From Ilumatobacteraceae bacterium (GTDB lineage: Bacteria > Actinomycetota > Acidimicrobiia > Acidimicrobiales > Ilumatobacteraceae), in NCBI GenBank assembly GCA_022843125.1, contig JALHOG010000017.1:1-64000 (forward strand): DNA of 64,000 nt, in the 5' to 3' direction. Under the pieces are notes generated by a model. The model saw only the letters and a program-made list of their open reading frames with translations. It made no database searches and was not told where the DNA came from. Shown here piece after piece: positions 8,780-18,417 of the stretch (position 1 is the first letter of the stretch; each line of letters begins with the position of its first letter). The position numbers and the translations under genes were made by a program.

Positions 8780-9010
8780 ATGCGGCCATGGAAACGTGAG
8801 CGGGAACTCGGACCCGAAGGCGGGCAGCCAGCGCAGCGCGCGATGTGCAACACGGCGCTCGGCGCAGCGCTCGGCCCCGGCGTCGGGATGACGTTGGGCC
8901 TCGCGTTCTGGGGAGCGCAGGGCATTCCGCTCGGGTTGGCGTTCGGAGCAGGCGCCGGCCTTGCGATCGGCGCCGCACTCGATGAGATCGCTCGCCGCCG
9001 GGAGGAGTGA
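8780..9010 (+). CDS. Small glycine-rich membrane protein (76 aa)
   Basis: GGAGG SD upstream of ATG; LGAALGPGVGMTLGLAFWGAQGIPLGLAFGAGAGLAIGAAL. Confidence 0.6.
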   Translation: MRPWKRERELGPEGGQPAQRAMCNTALGAALGPGVGMTLGLAFWGAQGIPLGLAFGAGAGLAIGAALDEIARRREE

Positions 9011-9034
9011 CGTCTCCCGGCGTACCTCGCCGGT

Positions 9035-9649
9035 TCAGGCGGGCGTGTCCGCGCTCGCCATCCGCATCACCTCGTGGAGCGGCGACCCGCGGAGCCCGTC
9101 GGGCACCGGCGGCAGATCGACACGCACCGTCGCCAGGCCGGGTTCGCCGGGCATCACCCGAGCGCCGACCGAGCGGAGGGCGTCGAGCAGTTCGGCGTTG
9201 TCCCACAGGATGTCGGCCGTGAACGCCTCGATGCCGTTCTCCATTGCCGTCTCCACGAGTGAGGTCAGCAGCACCGTTCCGATGCCGCGGCCCTGGTGCG
9301 CGTCGAGCACCGTGACCGCGGCGTCGGCGTGCGTCGGATCGGCTGCACTCCGGAAGTAGCGCGCGATGCCGACGCTCGGCGCACCGGGCTCGTCGACGAG
9401 CGTCGCCACCAGCGCGTGTCGATCGACGTAGTCGACGTCGAGGAGGTGATCGAGCAACCGGTCGGACAGGTGCACGGGCGCCGACACGAACCGGAGCCGG
9501 CGCGACCGCGACGACAGCTCGCCGTACCGGGCGACGAGCTCGTCGCGGTCACCGGGCACCAGCGGACGCACCGACACCGTCGCCCCGTCGGGGAGCTGGA
9601 AGTGGCGCGGCTCGGGCGCGGCGCGTGGAGGGTGAGGGTCGACGGCCAC
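9035..9649 (-). CDS. GNAT family N-acetyltransferase
   Basis: AAVTVLDAHQGRGIGTVLLTSLVETAMENGIEAFTADIL. Confidence 0.88.
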   Translation of the reverse strand: MAVDPHPPRAAPEPRHFQLPDGATVSVRPLVPGDRDELVARYGELSSRSRRLRFVSAPVHLSDRLLDHLLDVDYVDRHALVATLVDEPGAPSVGIARYFRSAADPTHADAAVTVLDAHQGRGIGTVLLTSLVETAMENGIEAFTADILWDNAELLDALRSVGARVMPGEPGLATVRVDLPPVPDGLRGSPLHEVMRMASADTPA

Positions 9650-9655
9650 GAGTGA

Positions 9656-11494
9656 TCAGCGCGTGTAGATCGCGTCGATGTCGGATGCCCGTGACTTCTC
9701 GACGATGCCGCGGCGGACCTTGAGCGTCGGTGTGAGTTCGTCGGACTCGATGGTGAAGTCGGACGGGAGGACGACGAACTCGCGGATCGACTCGGCGCGC
9801 GACACCGAGGCGTTCGCGGCGTCGACAACCTGCTGGATCTCGGCCCGGATCTCGGGATCGTCGGCCAGCGCGCTGATCGGGGTCCCTGCTCGCTCCCGCT
9901 CGGCACACCACCGTTCGACCGCGAGCTCGTCGAGTGTGATCAGCGCCGACACGAACGGCCGGCCCTCGCCGATCACGACTGCCTGGCTGACGAGCGCACC
10001 CGCCCGCAACCGGTCCTCGAGGGGAGCCGGGGCGACGTTCTTGCCCGCCGACGTGACGATGAGTTCCTTCTTGCGGCCGGTGATCCGCAGGTAGCCGTCG
10101 GCGTCGAGCGCGCCCACGTCGCCGGTCCGGAACCATCCATCGTCGAAGACGTCGGCGGTCGCCGTGTCGTTGTGCCAGTACCCGCTGAACACCTGCGGGC
10201 CCTTCGCGAGGATCTCGCCGTCGTCGGCGATCCGGATCGAGGTACCGGCCACCGGACGCCCCACCGTGCCCGGCTTCCACGCACCCGGGGCATTGATGGT
10301 GAGCGTGGGGCTGGTCTCGGTGAGCCCGTAGCCCTCGTACACGTCCAGCCCGATACCGGCGAAGAAGTGCGTGAGCCGCTCACCCAGGGGCCCGCCGCCG
10401 CTGAACGCGAAGCGCAGCTGCCCGCCGAACGCGGCGCGGATCTTGCCGTAGACCAGCTTGTCGAACAGCCAGCGCTTGGCACCGACCACCGGGGCCACCT
10501 TGCCGGCGCTGCGTTGCTGCGACCACGTGATCGCGACCTCTGCCGCCTTGTCGAAGATCTTCCCCTTGCCGGCGGCGACCGCCTTCTGCCGCGCCCCCTC
10601 GTACACCTTCTCGAAGATGCGCGGTACCGCTGCGATGACGGTGGGCTGCGCGAGCGGGAACTCCTCGGCGAGGTGGGCGACGTCGGTGCCGAACGCGCAC
10701 CGCATGCGCCGCTCGAGCGCGAACAGGACGTAGCCCTTCGTCAACACGTGCGCGAGCGGGAGGAACAGCATGCCCGACTCCTCGGGCTGCAGGGCGGGTC
10801 CGACGGCGAGGCCGGACTGGGAGACGTTCGTCCGCAGGTTGCGGTGGCTGAGGACACATCCTTTCGGTCGACCAGTCGTCCCCGACGTGTAGATGACGGT
10901 CGCCGGGTCGTCCGCTCGCAGACCGGCGACGATCCGGCCGACCGTTTCGTCGTCGATCTCGGCGCCTCGCCGCTCGAGACCGCCGGCAGCATCGTCGTCG
11001 ATGACGAGGATCTCGCGACAGCCGGGCATGTCTGCCCGGATCGACTCGGCCGCCGCCCGCATCGTCTGGTTCTCGACGACCAGCAGCACGGCGCCGCTGT
11101 CGCTGACGATCCATTGGACCTGCTCGGTCGACGACGTGTCGTAGATCGGCACCGTCACGCTGCCCGCGGCGAGGATCGCGAAGTCGAACAGCAACCATTC
11201 GAGGCGAGTGCTCGCCATCAACGCGACCCGGTCACCGGGTTCGACACCGGCAGCGATCAACCCGGCAGCGACGCGATGCACGGACCGAGCGAACTCGGCG
11301 GACGAGATGTCGCGATAGCCCGCTCCGTCCCGTACAGCGAACACCGGACGTTCCGGTGCCTCCTTCGCGAACGAGAGCAGCGGAGCCAGCACATGAGCAT
11401 TCGCGTCGAGCGTCGGGAGTGCCGGGCCCACGGCGAGCGTCTCGCTTGCGAGCCCGGGATCAGGAGTGTGTTGGGCGGAGCTGGTGGCGGACAT
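9656..11494 (-). CDS. Long-chain acyl-CoA synthetase (AMP-binding, FadD15-like)
   Basis: TVIYTSGTTGRPKGCVLSHRN; GYGLTETSPTLTIN; GWFRTGDVGALDADGYLRITGRKKELIVTSAGKNVAP. Start at 11494. Confidence 0.93.
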   Translation of the reverse strand: MSATSSAQHTPDPGLASETLAVGPALPTLDANAHVLAPLLSFAKEAPERPVFAVRDGAGYRDISSAEFARSVHRVAAGLIAAGVEPGDRVALMASTRLEWLLFDFAILAAGSVTVPIYDTSSTEQVQWIVSDSGAVLLVVENQTMRAAAESIRADMPGCREILVIDDDAAGGLERRGAEIDDETVGRIVAGLRADDPATVIYTSGTTGRPKGCVLSHRNLRTNVSQSGLAVGPALQPEESGMLFLPLAHVLTKGYVLFALERRMRCAFGTDVAHLAEEFPLAQPTVIAAVPRIFEKVYEGARQKAVAAGKGKIFDKAAEVAITWSQQRSAGKVAPVVGAKRWLFDKLVYGKIRAAFGGQLRFAFSGGGPLGERLTHFFAGIGLDVYEGYGLTETSPTLTINAPGAWKPGTVGRPVAGTSIRIADDGEILAKGPQVFSGYWHNDTATADVFDDGWFRTGDVGALDADGYLRITGRKKELIVTSAGKNVAPAPLEDRLRAGALVSQAVVIGEGRPFVSALITLDELAVERWCAERERAGTPISALADDPEIRAEIQQVVDAANASVSRAESIREFVVLPSDFTIESDELTPTLKVRRGIVEKSRASDIDAIYTR

Positions 11495-11788
11495 CCATTC
11501 ATCGTGGGGTGTGAACGTGGCGGAGGCAAGGGTCGATGGTCTACATCGCGCCGCTGCCGGATGGGGTGTCAGCGGTACGTCGCCGCAACACGCAACGAAC
11601 TCCTGCCGCTGACGCAGGCACGGATGCTTCCGCCGGAGGCGTGTCGGTTCCCTCGGGCTCACACGAGACCTGCGAGACGAACCAGTGCTTCTCCACCAAT
11701 TTCTCTTCCCGGTGTCCTTTGAGCGTGCTACCTTGACGCCGTCTTGAACTGTTCTAGAAGAGAGCTTGAGCCGGGAGGAGGGTCGAAC

Positions 11789-11818
11789 ATGGGAAAGCGT
11801 GGCGTCAGCTGGTGGTGA
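11789..11818 (+). CDS. Orphan 9-aa leader-like peptide MGKRGVSWW
   Basis: GGGAGGAGGG SD (11773-11782), ATG at 11789, tandem Trp codons directly before TGA; perfect hairpin 18 nt downstream. Confidence 0.5.
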   Translation: MGKRGVSWW

Positions 11819-11835
11819 ACACCGCACGAGTTTCT

Positions 11836-11866
11836 GAACTGGCCGCACCCTCGGTGCGGCCAGTTC
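11836..11866. terminator. Perfect 14-bp inverted repeat, 3-nt loop (terminator/attenuator-like)
   Basis: GAACTGGCCGCACC-CTC-GGTGCGGCCAGTTC; 3' of the peptide ORF on + and 3' of the MFS gene on -. Confidence 0.85.
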
Positions 11867-11898
11867 CGCGTCCCGGGTCAGGTCGACGAGGAGTGGCT

Positions 11899-13143
11899 TT
11901 ACCCCGTTGAGATCGGGTCGATCGGTGACCCGGTCGAACCGGCGGGCAGCGGCCGCAGCGCCACCCAGATGCACACCCCGGTTGCGAGGAGCGAACCGGC
12001 GACGAGCGGGACCCGTGCCGACGCCACCACGGCGAGGACGCCGGCGGCCGTGATCGCGACGACCTGGCCGACGTAGAGGGCGCCGATCGCGACCGACATC
12101 GCAGCAGCGCGCCCGGCGGCGGGCAACCGCTGGCCGACGATCTGGTTCGTCGGGACGGCGACTGCATCGACGGCGCCTGACACGACGAACGCAGCCGCGG
12201 CGACCACGGGAACGGCTCCGACGGCGAACAAGCCCGCGGTCATCGCGGCCAGCAAGGCGGCCCGCAGCGCTGCCGCTCTGAGTAGCGCAACGTGATCGGT
12301 GCCGGTCGGGGCGAAGACGGTCCCGATGATCGCTCCGAGCGCGACGAGCGCGGCGAACACGCCGACGAACTCGTCAGCGACCTCGAGTTCCCCGGTCAAC
12401 GGCACCACGAGCACCTCGGGGAGGATCATGAAGGTCGCAACACCGACGAACAGCGCGAGCGCACGCAGGCACACCGGATCCGAACGCCAGACGCCGAGCC
12501 CAGCTGTCACTCCGGCCCATCCGACAGCGACGCCGGCGTGACGCTCGCCCGCCTTCGTCGATCGCAGGCGCGACAGCATGATCGCCGACACGACGAAGGT
12601 GACTGCGTTCGCAGCGAGCGACGCTTCGGCGCCGACGAGGGCCACGAGCAGCCCGCCGCCCGCGTAACCCCCGAGGATCGCGAACTGTGCGAGCACGCCA
12701 CCGAGTGACAGTGCGCTGGCGTACAGCTCCGGTGCCGCCACTTCGACCAGGGCCGACGACCGCGAACCCATGAACGGGGGAACGGCCACACCGGCGAGGA
12801 ACGCGAGGACCAGCAGGAGCCACGTCGGCTGGGGGACGAGCATCGCGAGGAACAGCACCGCCCGTGCCAGATCCGCAGTGATCATCACTCCGATGCGCCC
12901 GAAGCGGTCGGCGTAGGTCGCCAGCACCTGGCCGATGCCGAGCCACGGCAGCAGCGACACGACCGTCACCATCACGGTCCACAACGCAGATTCGGACTGC
13001 TCGAAGACGAGCACCGAGAGGGCGATCCGACCCGCCCAGTCGCCGAGGCCCGACACGAGCTGCGAGGAGAGGAGGGTCCGGATCTCCGCCTGCCGCATCG
13101 GCGCGACGAGATTCTTCAGGCGACCCCGCACGGAGGGCATCAT
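11899..13143 (-). CDS. MFS transporter
   Basis: MRQAEIRTLLSSQLVSGLGDWAGRIALSVLVFEQSESALWTVMVTVVSLLPWLGIGQVLATYADRFGR, many TM segments. Start 13143 or 13140. Confidence 0.85.
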   Translation of the reverse strand: MMPSVRGRLKNLVAPMRQAEIRTLLSSQLVSGLGDWAGRIALSVLVFEQSESALWTVMVTVVSLLPWLGIGQVLATYADRFGRIGVMITADLARAVLFLAMLVPQPTWLLLVLAFLAGVAVPPFMGSRSSALVEVAAPELYASALSLGGVLAQFAILGGYAGGGLLVALVGAEASLAANAVTFVVSAIMLSRLRSTKAGERHAGVAVGWAGVTAGLGVWRSDPVCLRALALFVGVATFMILPEVLVVPLTGELEVADEFVGVFAALVALGAIIGTVFAPTGTDHVALLRAAALRAALLAAMTAGLFAVGAVPVVAAAAFVVSGAVDAVAVPTNQIVGQRLPAAGRAAAMSVAIGALYVGQVVAITAAGVLAVVASARVPLVAGSLLATGVCIWVALRPLPAGSTGSPIDPISTG

Positions 13144-13338
13144 GGCATGTCGCGGAGTTCCACGATCGCGGCTCGGCGACCCGTGCGAGGCGAATCGTTC
13201 CGCATATGGCAATGGGCGGTCGGGCCGCGAACGTGCGGGCATCGCCTGCCGTCTCGCCTGACCGCAGTCGGGCGCCAGCGCGTCGCACTGCCCCTTCACA
13301 CGCCGGACCCAGTCCTAAAACACGGTGCACTTATGGTG

Positions 13339-13374
13339 CCGCTCGTTCACCGGGAGGACGTTTTGGACGAGCGG
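13339..13374 (+). promoter_or_regulatory. Stem-loop in the 5' leader of the urt operon
   Basis: CCGCTCGT - 20 nt - ACGAGCGG, perfect 8-bp arms, 41 nt before urtA ATG. Confidence 0.45.
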
Positions 13375-13415
13375 TGGGCAGTCGTGAACGAGTTACCACC
13401 CACCCAAGGAGTCCC

Positions 13416-14714
13416 ATGCGAAACCGAAGTGCCCTCCGTACTGCCGCGCCCCTGATCGCGGGGCTCGCCCTCGTGGCGAGCGCCTGCGGTGGAGATGACG
13501 AAGCAACCCCCAGCGCGAGCGATGCGCCGGCCGACACCGAAGCCGGCGGCAGCGCCGCTCCCGCCGGCACTGCGGCCGCGGGTGACATCTGCGTCGAAGG
13601 CGACACCGTGAAGCTCGGCTTCTTGAACTCGACATCGGGTCCGATGGCGATCAGTGAGCAGACCGTACGTGACTCGCTCCTGCTCGCGGCCGAGGAGATC
13701 AACGCCGCCGGCGGAATCCTCGGGAAGCAGATCGAACCCGTCGAGGAGGACGGCCAGAGCGAGCCGACGGTCTTCGCCGAGAAGATCAACAAGTTGCTCA
13801 CCGAGGACGGCGTCGCTGCCGTGTTCGGTGGCTGGACGTCGGCGTCCCGCAAGGCGATGCTGCCGGTGGTCGAAGGGGCGAACGGTCTGCTGTTCTACCC
13901 GGTGCAGTACGAGGGTCTCGAGGCGTCGCCGAACATCTACTACACCGGCGCGACCACCAACCAGCAGATCATCCCGGCGATGGACTTCCTGGCGTCGGAG
14001 GGCGTCGAGACGCTGTTCCTCGCAGGGTCCGACTACGTGTTCCCCCGTACGGCGAACAAGATCATCAAGCAGTACGCAGCGGAGCTCGGCATCGAGATCG
14101 TCGGTGAGGAGTACGTGCCGCTCGACAGCGACGACTGGACGACGCAGGTCGCCAAGATCGCCGAGGCGCAGCCCGACTTCGTGTTCAACACGATCAACGG
14201 CTCGTCCAACGTCGGCTTCATCAAGGCCTACGACGAGGCCGGCCTGGGTGCGGACAACTCGCCCATCATCTCGGTGTCGATCGCCGAAGAGGAAGCACCG
14301 GCGATGGGTGTCGATCTCACCGGCCAGTACGCCGCCTGGAACTACTTCCAGAGTGTCGACAGCCCGGAGAACGCGACGTTCATCGCCGCCTTCCAGGCCA
14401 AGTACGGCGCCGATCGGCCGACGTCGGACCCGATGGAAGCGGCGTACACCTCGCTCTATCTCTACAAGAACATGGTCGAGAAGGCGGAGTCGTTCTGCGT
14501 CGATGCGGTCAACGCCTCATCCGACGGCGTGAGCTTCGCCGCACCCGAGGGTCTCGTGACCATCAACGGCGACAACCACCACATCGCCAAGACCGGGCTG
14601 ATCGGCCAGATCAACGCCGACAACCAGTTCGACATCGTGTGGAGCTCCGAGGGGCCGATCGAGCCGGACCCGTTCCTCGAGGGATACAGCTGGTGGGACC
14701 CGAACCAGAACTGA
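13416..14714 (+). CDS. urtA: Urea ABC transporter substrate-binding protein
   Basis: Lipoprotein; VKLGFLNSTSGPMAISEQTVRDS..., NINGSSNVGFIKAY, GYSWWDPNQN C-terminus; first of a five-gene urt operon. Confidence 0.92.
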   Translation: MRNRSALRTAAPLIAGLALVASACGGDDEATPSASDAPADTEAGGSAAPAGTAAAGDICVEGDTVKLGFLNSTSGPMAISEQTVRDSLLLAAEEINAAGGILGKQIEPVEEDGQSEPTVFAEKINKLLTEDGVAAVFGGWTSASRKAMLPVVEGANGLLFYPVQYEGLEASPNIYYTGATTNQQIIPAMDFLASEGVETLFLAGSDYVFPRTANKIIKQYAAELGIEIVGEEYVPLDSDDWTTQVAKIAEAQPDFVFNTINGSSNVGFIKAYDEAGLGADNSPIISVSIAEEEAPAMGVDLTGQYAAWNYFQSVDSPENATFIAAFQAKYGADRPTSDPMEAAYTSLYLYKNMVEKAESFCVDAVNASSDGVSFAAPEGLVTINGDNHHIAKTGLIGQINADNQFDIVWSSEGPIEPDPFLEGYSWWDPNQN

Positions 14715-14814
14715 GTTCGGTGCCCTGACCCAGTCGGTCGGTCGGGAGTGCCGTGCGTCCAGCACGGCGCTCCCGACCCCCGCCCGCTCACGATGACGAT
14801 CTGAAAGCAGACCA

Positions 14815-15699
14815 TTGGACGCACTCACAACCCCGCTCCTCACGGGCACCGCGACCGGTGCCATCTTGTTGATGGCTGCACTCGGGCTCACTCTCACCTT
14901 CGGCCAGATGGGCGTGATCAACATGGCGAACGGTGAGTTCCTCATGGTTGGGGCCTACGTCGCCTACCTCACCCAGCAGGTGATCACCGCCGTCGATCTC
15001 TCCATCGTGTTCGCGCTCCCGATGGCGTTCGTCGTCGCCGGCCTCCTCGGCCTGCTGCTGGAGGTCTCCGTCATCCAATGGATGTACCAACGGCCACTCG
15101 ACACGCTGCTCGCGACGGTCGGTGTGTCGCTGGTGCTCCAGCAGCTCGCACAGGACGTCTTCGGTGCTCAGGGAGACCCGGTGGCCGCGCCGGGTTGGTT
15201 GGACGGCCGCATCTCGGTGTTCGGCTACGAGTGGCCGCACCGCCAGCTCTTCACGATCGTGCTTGCACTCGTCGCGCTCGGCGCACTCAACGCAGTGCTG
15301 AAGTACAGTTCGTTCGGTCGGCAGATCCGAGCAACGGTGCAGAATCGACAGCTCGCCGAGACACTGGGCGTCTCGACCCGGAACGTCGACCGCATCACCT
15401 TCTTCCTCGGCTCGGGCCTCGCCGGTGTGGGCGGGGTTGCGATCGCGTTGATCTCGGGGACCAACCCCACGCTCGGCACGGCCTACATCATCCCGGCGTT
15501 CCTCGTCGTCGTCGTCGGGGGCGTCGGGCAACTCAAGGGGACGGTGCTCGCCGCGTGGGCGGTCGGCGTGGCCACCGCGTTCCTCACCGACTGGATCAGC
15601 GGGAGCATGGCGCAGGTGATCGCCTTCGCCCTTGTGGTGATCTTCCTCACGATCCGGCCACAGGGTCTCTTCACCGTTCGGACGAGGTCGCTGGCATGA
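14815..15699 (+). CDS. urtB: Urea ABC transporter permease UrtB
   Basis: TTG start; GLTLTFGQMGVINMANGEFLMVGAY; operon position. Confidence 0.92.
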   Translation: MDALTTPLLTGTATGAILLMAALGLTLTFGQMGVINMANGEFLMVGAYVAYLTQQVITAVDLSIVFALPMAFVVAGLLGLLLEVSVIQWMYQRPLDTLLATVGVSLVLQQLAQDVFGAQGDPVAAPGWLDGRISVFGYEWPHRQLFTIVLALVALGALNAVLKYSSFGRQIRATVQNRQLAETLGVSTRNVDRITFFLGSGLAGVGGVAIALISGTNPTLGTAYIIPAFLVVVVGGVGQLKGTVLAAWAVGVATAFLTDWISGSMAQVIAFALVVIFLTIRPQGLFTVRTRSLA

Positions 15700-16895
15700 C
15701 GTTGACCACCACCCGATCGGCCAACGAACCCGGCGGTGGGGCAGACCCTGCCGTTGCCCCACCCGCGCACGGCCGACGCAGGGCGTCGCCCGCACGACTG
15801 CTCGACACCTACGGTTCGCTGATCGCGATCGGCGTGATCGCCGTCGTGCTGTTGGTGTGGGCTCCCAGTTCGCTCAGCCAGTTCCGGCTCGACAACCTGG
15901 GCAAGTACTGCGCGTTGGCGCTCGCCTCGATGGGCATCGGTCTCGCGTGGGGCCGCGGCGGCATGCTCGTCCTGGGGCAGGGCGTCTTCTTCGGTCTGGG
16001 CGCCTATGCCATGGCCATGCACATGAAGCTCGAGGCCGCCGGTCCGGGCGGGGTTCCCGACTTCATGACGCTGTACGGCGACGGCACCATGCCGAGCTGG
16101 TGGGAACCGTTCCGCAGCGCACCGTTCACGATCTTCGCGATCGTGGCGCTGCCCGCCGTGGTGTCGTTCATCCTCGGGTACGCGATCGTGAAGCGTCGGG
16201 TGAAGGGCGCCTACTTCGCCATCCTCACCCAGGCGATGGCGGTCGCGTTCGCGACACTGCTGATCGCCACGATCAAGCAGACGGGCGGCTTCAACGGCCT
16301 GAACACGTTCTCCACGGTGTTCGGTCACAACCTCTTCGACCCTGAGGTCAAGCGGAACCTCTACCGGGTCGCCGCAGGGTTGGTGGTCGTGTTCCTGCTG
16401 GTCCTCTGGCAGCTCTACCGGAGCCGGTACGGAGAGCTGCTGGTCGCAACGCGAGACGCCGAGGAGCGCATCCGCTTCCTCGGTTACGACCCCGCCAACA
16501 TCAAGCTGGTCGCGTTCGTGATCGCCGCCGTCATGGCGAGCATCGGCGGCGCCGTGTTCGTGCCCATCGCGGGCATCATCTCACCGACCAACGTCGATGC
16601 GTCGGCGTCGATCATGTTGCTTGCCGGTGTCGCGCTGGGCGGTCGGGCCTCGCTGTTCGGCCCAGTGCTCGGGGCGATCGCCGTCGGCTACGGCCGGTCC
16701 ACCCTCTCCGAGACGTTCCCGACGCAGTGGACGTACTTCCTGGGTGCGCTCTTCATCGTGGTCATCGTGCTCCTCCCGGGCGGCGTGGCATCCCTGTGGC
16801 CCAAGCTCAGGTCGCGGTGGCCCTCGCCGACCGCCGAAACGCCGGCCAACGGTGATCATGACGTCGACCGTTCACAACCGGCGGTGCCGGCATGA
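15696..16895 (+). CDS. urtC: Urea ABC transporter permease UrtC
   Basis: ATG at 15696 overlapping urtB; LGQGVFFGLGAYAMAMHM..., GGVPDFMTLYG. Confidence 0.92.
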   Translation: MTLTTTRSANEPGGGADPAVAPPAHGRRRASPARLLDTYGSLIAIGVIAVVLLVWAPSSLSQFRLDNLGKYCALALASMGIGLAWGRGGMLVLGQGVFFGLGAYAMAMHMKLEAAGPGGVPDFMTLYGDGTMPSWWEPFRSAPFTIFAIVALPAVVSFILGYAIVKRRVKGAYFAILTQAMAVAFATLLIATIKQTGGFNGLNTFSTVFGHNLFDPEVKRNLYRVAAGLVVVFLLVLWQLYRSRYGELLVATRDAEERIRFLGYDPANIKLVAFVIAAVMASIGGAVFVPIAGIISPTNVDASASIMLLAGVALGGRASLFGPVLGAIAVGYGRSTLSETFPTQWTYFLGALFIVVIVLLPGGVASLWPKLRSRWPSPTAETPANGDHDVDRSQPAVPA

Positions 16896-17659
16896 CCGCC
16901 TCATTCCTCGCCGAGGATTACCTGGAGATTCGCGACCTGACCGTCGACTTCGACGGCTTCAAGGCGGTCGACGGCGTCGATCTGACGCTGCTGCAGGGAA
17001 GGCTGCACTTCCTCATCGGCCCGAACGGAGCCGGGAAGACCACACTCGTCGATGCCCTGACTGGACTCGTGCGTGGCACAGGCGGCGCGAAGTTCCGAGA
17101 CCACGATCTGCTCACGATGAAGTCGCACATGATCGTGCGCCTCGGGATCGGCCGGACGTTCCAGACCGCGTCGGTGTTCGAACAGCTGAGCGTGCTCCAG
17201 AACCTCGACATCGCCGCCGGTGTGCACCGCGCCGCGCGCCGATCGGTCTTCGCCCGGGGCCGGGTTCCCGAACGTGTCGAGCAGGCGTTGGAAACGATCG
17301 GTCTCGCCGACCTCGCGCACCGGCCGGCCGGGATCCTCGCGCACGGTCAGAAACAGTGGCTCGAGGTCGGCATGCTGCTCGTGCAGGACGCGAAGGTCAT
17401 GTTCCTCGACGAAACGGTTGCCGGCATGAGCAGCGGTGAGCGCGAGGAGACCGGTGAGCTCCTGAAGCGGATCGTCGGGGACAGGACCATCGTCGTCATC
17501 GAGCACGACATGGATTTCATGCGGCGCTACGCCGATTTCGTGACGGTGATGCACACCGGCAGGGTGCTCGCCGAAGGCACGGTCGCGGAGGTCCAAGCCG
17601 ATCAACGGGTGCAAGAGGTCTATCTGGGAACCGCGACGGAGGCGGCAACACATGGCTGA
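16892..17659 (+). CDS. urtD: Urea ABC transporter ATP-binding protein UrtD
   Basis: GPNGAGKTTLVDALTGL; MFLDETVAGMSSGER. Confidence 0.92.
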   Translation: MTASFLAEDYLEIRDLTVDFDGFKAVDGVDLTLLQGRLHFLIGPNGAGKTTLVDALTGLVRGTGGAKFRDHDLLTMKSHMIVRLGIGRTFQTASVFEQLSVLQNLDIAAGVHRAARRSVFARGRVPERVEQALETIGLADLAHRPAGILAHGQKQWLEVGMLLVQDAKVMFLDETVAGMSSGEREETGELLKRIVGDRTIVVIEHDMDFMRRYADFVTVMHTGRVLAEGTVAEVQADQRVQEVYLGTATEAATHG

Positions 17660-18344
17660 ACCAATGCTCGAACTGGTCGGGGTGACCGCCGGCTACGGGC
17701 GCTCGACGGTGCTGTTCGACGTCGATGTCTCCGTCCCCAAGGGTGGCGCCGCGGCGGTCATGGGGCACAACGGTGCCGGGAAGACGACACTGCTGCGCGT
17801 CGCCGTCGGCCTGATACCGGTGAAGTCGGGAACGGTGCTGCTCGACGGCGAGGACGTCACCAAGATGCGACCGAACCGCAGGGTCCGCAAGGGCCTCGGT
17901 TATGTCCCGCAGGGCCAGCTCTGCTTCCCGCAGATGACCACGATGGAGAACCTCCAGCTGGTCTCGAACGTGAGGTCCGAGATCGACGAGGTGCTCGACA
18001 CGTTCCCAGCCCTCACCGGTTTGCTGAGCCGGCCGGCGGGCCTGCTGTCGGGCGGACAACGCCAGCAGCTCGCCATCGCGCGCACGCTGCTCGGTAAGCC
18101 GCGATTGCTGATCCTGGACGAGCCCACCGAAGGCATCCAGCCCAACGTGGTCGCCGAGATCGAGGAGGTCATCGTCGAACTCACCGCACGCGGCGACTTC
18201 ACGGTGCTGCTGGTCGAGCAACATGTCGGTTTCGCGTTGCGATCGACCGATCAGTACTACGTGATGGAGTCGGGTCGCATCACGGGATCCGGCGCCGGTG
18301 GGGAGAACTCGCTCGACGAGGTTCGAGCAGCGATGGCGGTGTGA
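17652..18344 (+). CDS. urtE: Urea ABC transporter ATP-binding protein UrtE
   Basis: GHNGAGKTTLLRVAVGL; LSGGQRQQLAIARTLLGKPRLLILDEPTEGIQPNVVAEIEE. Confidence 0.92.
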   Translation: MAEPMLELVGVTAGYGRSTVLFDVDVSVPKGGAAAVMGHNGAGKTTLLRVAVGLIPVKSGTVLLDGEDVTKMRPNRRVRKGLGYVPQGQLCFPQMTTMENLQLVSNVRSEIDEVLDTFPALTGLLSRPAGLLSGGQRQQLAIARTLLGKPRLLILDEPTEGIQPNVVAEIEEVIVELTARGDFTVLLVEQHVGFALRSTDQYYVMESGRITGSGAGGENSLDEVRAAMAV

Positions 18345-18417
18345 CCTCGTCGATCGCGTTCGCCGATGCAGCGAACTGAGCACCGGTGAAACCCGGCGCT
18401 GCCGTTGCCGCGTCGGT

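Noticed and set aside
13300-13415. Guanidine (ykkC-type) riboswitch ahead of urtA
   Set aside because: No ykkC-I/II/III signature motifs could be matched.
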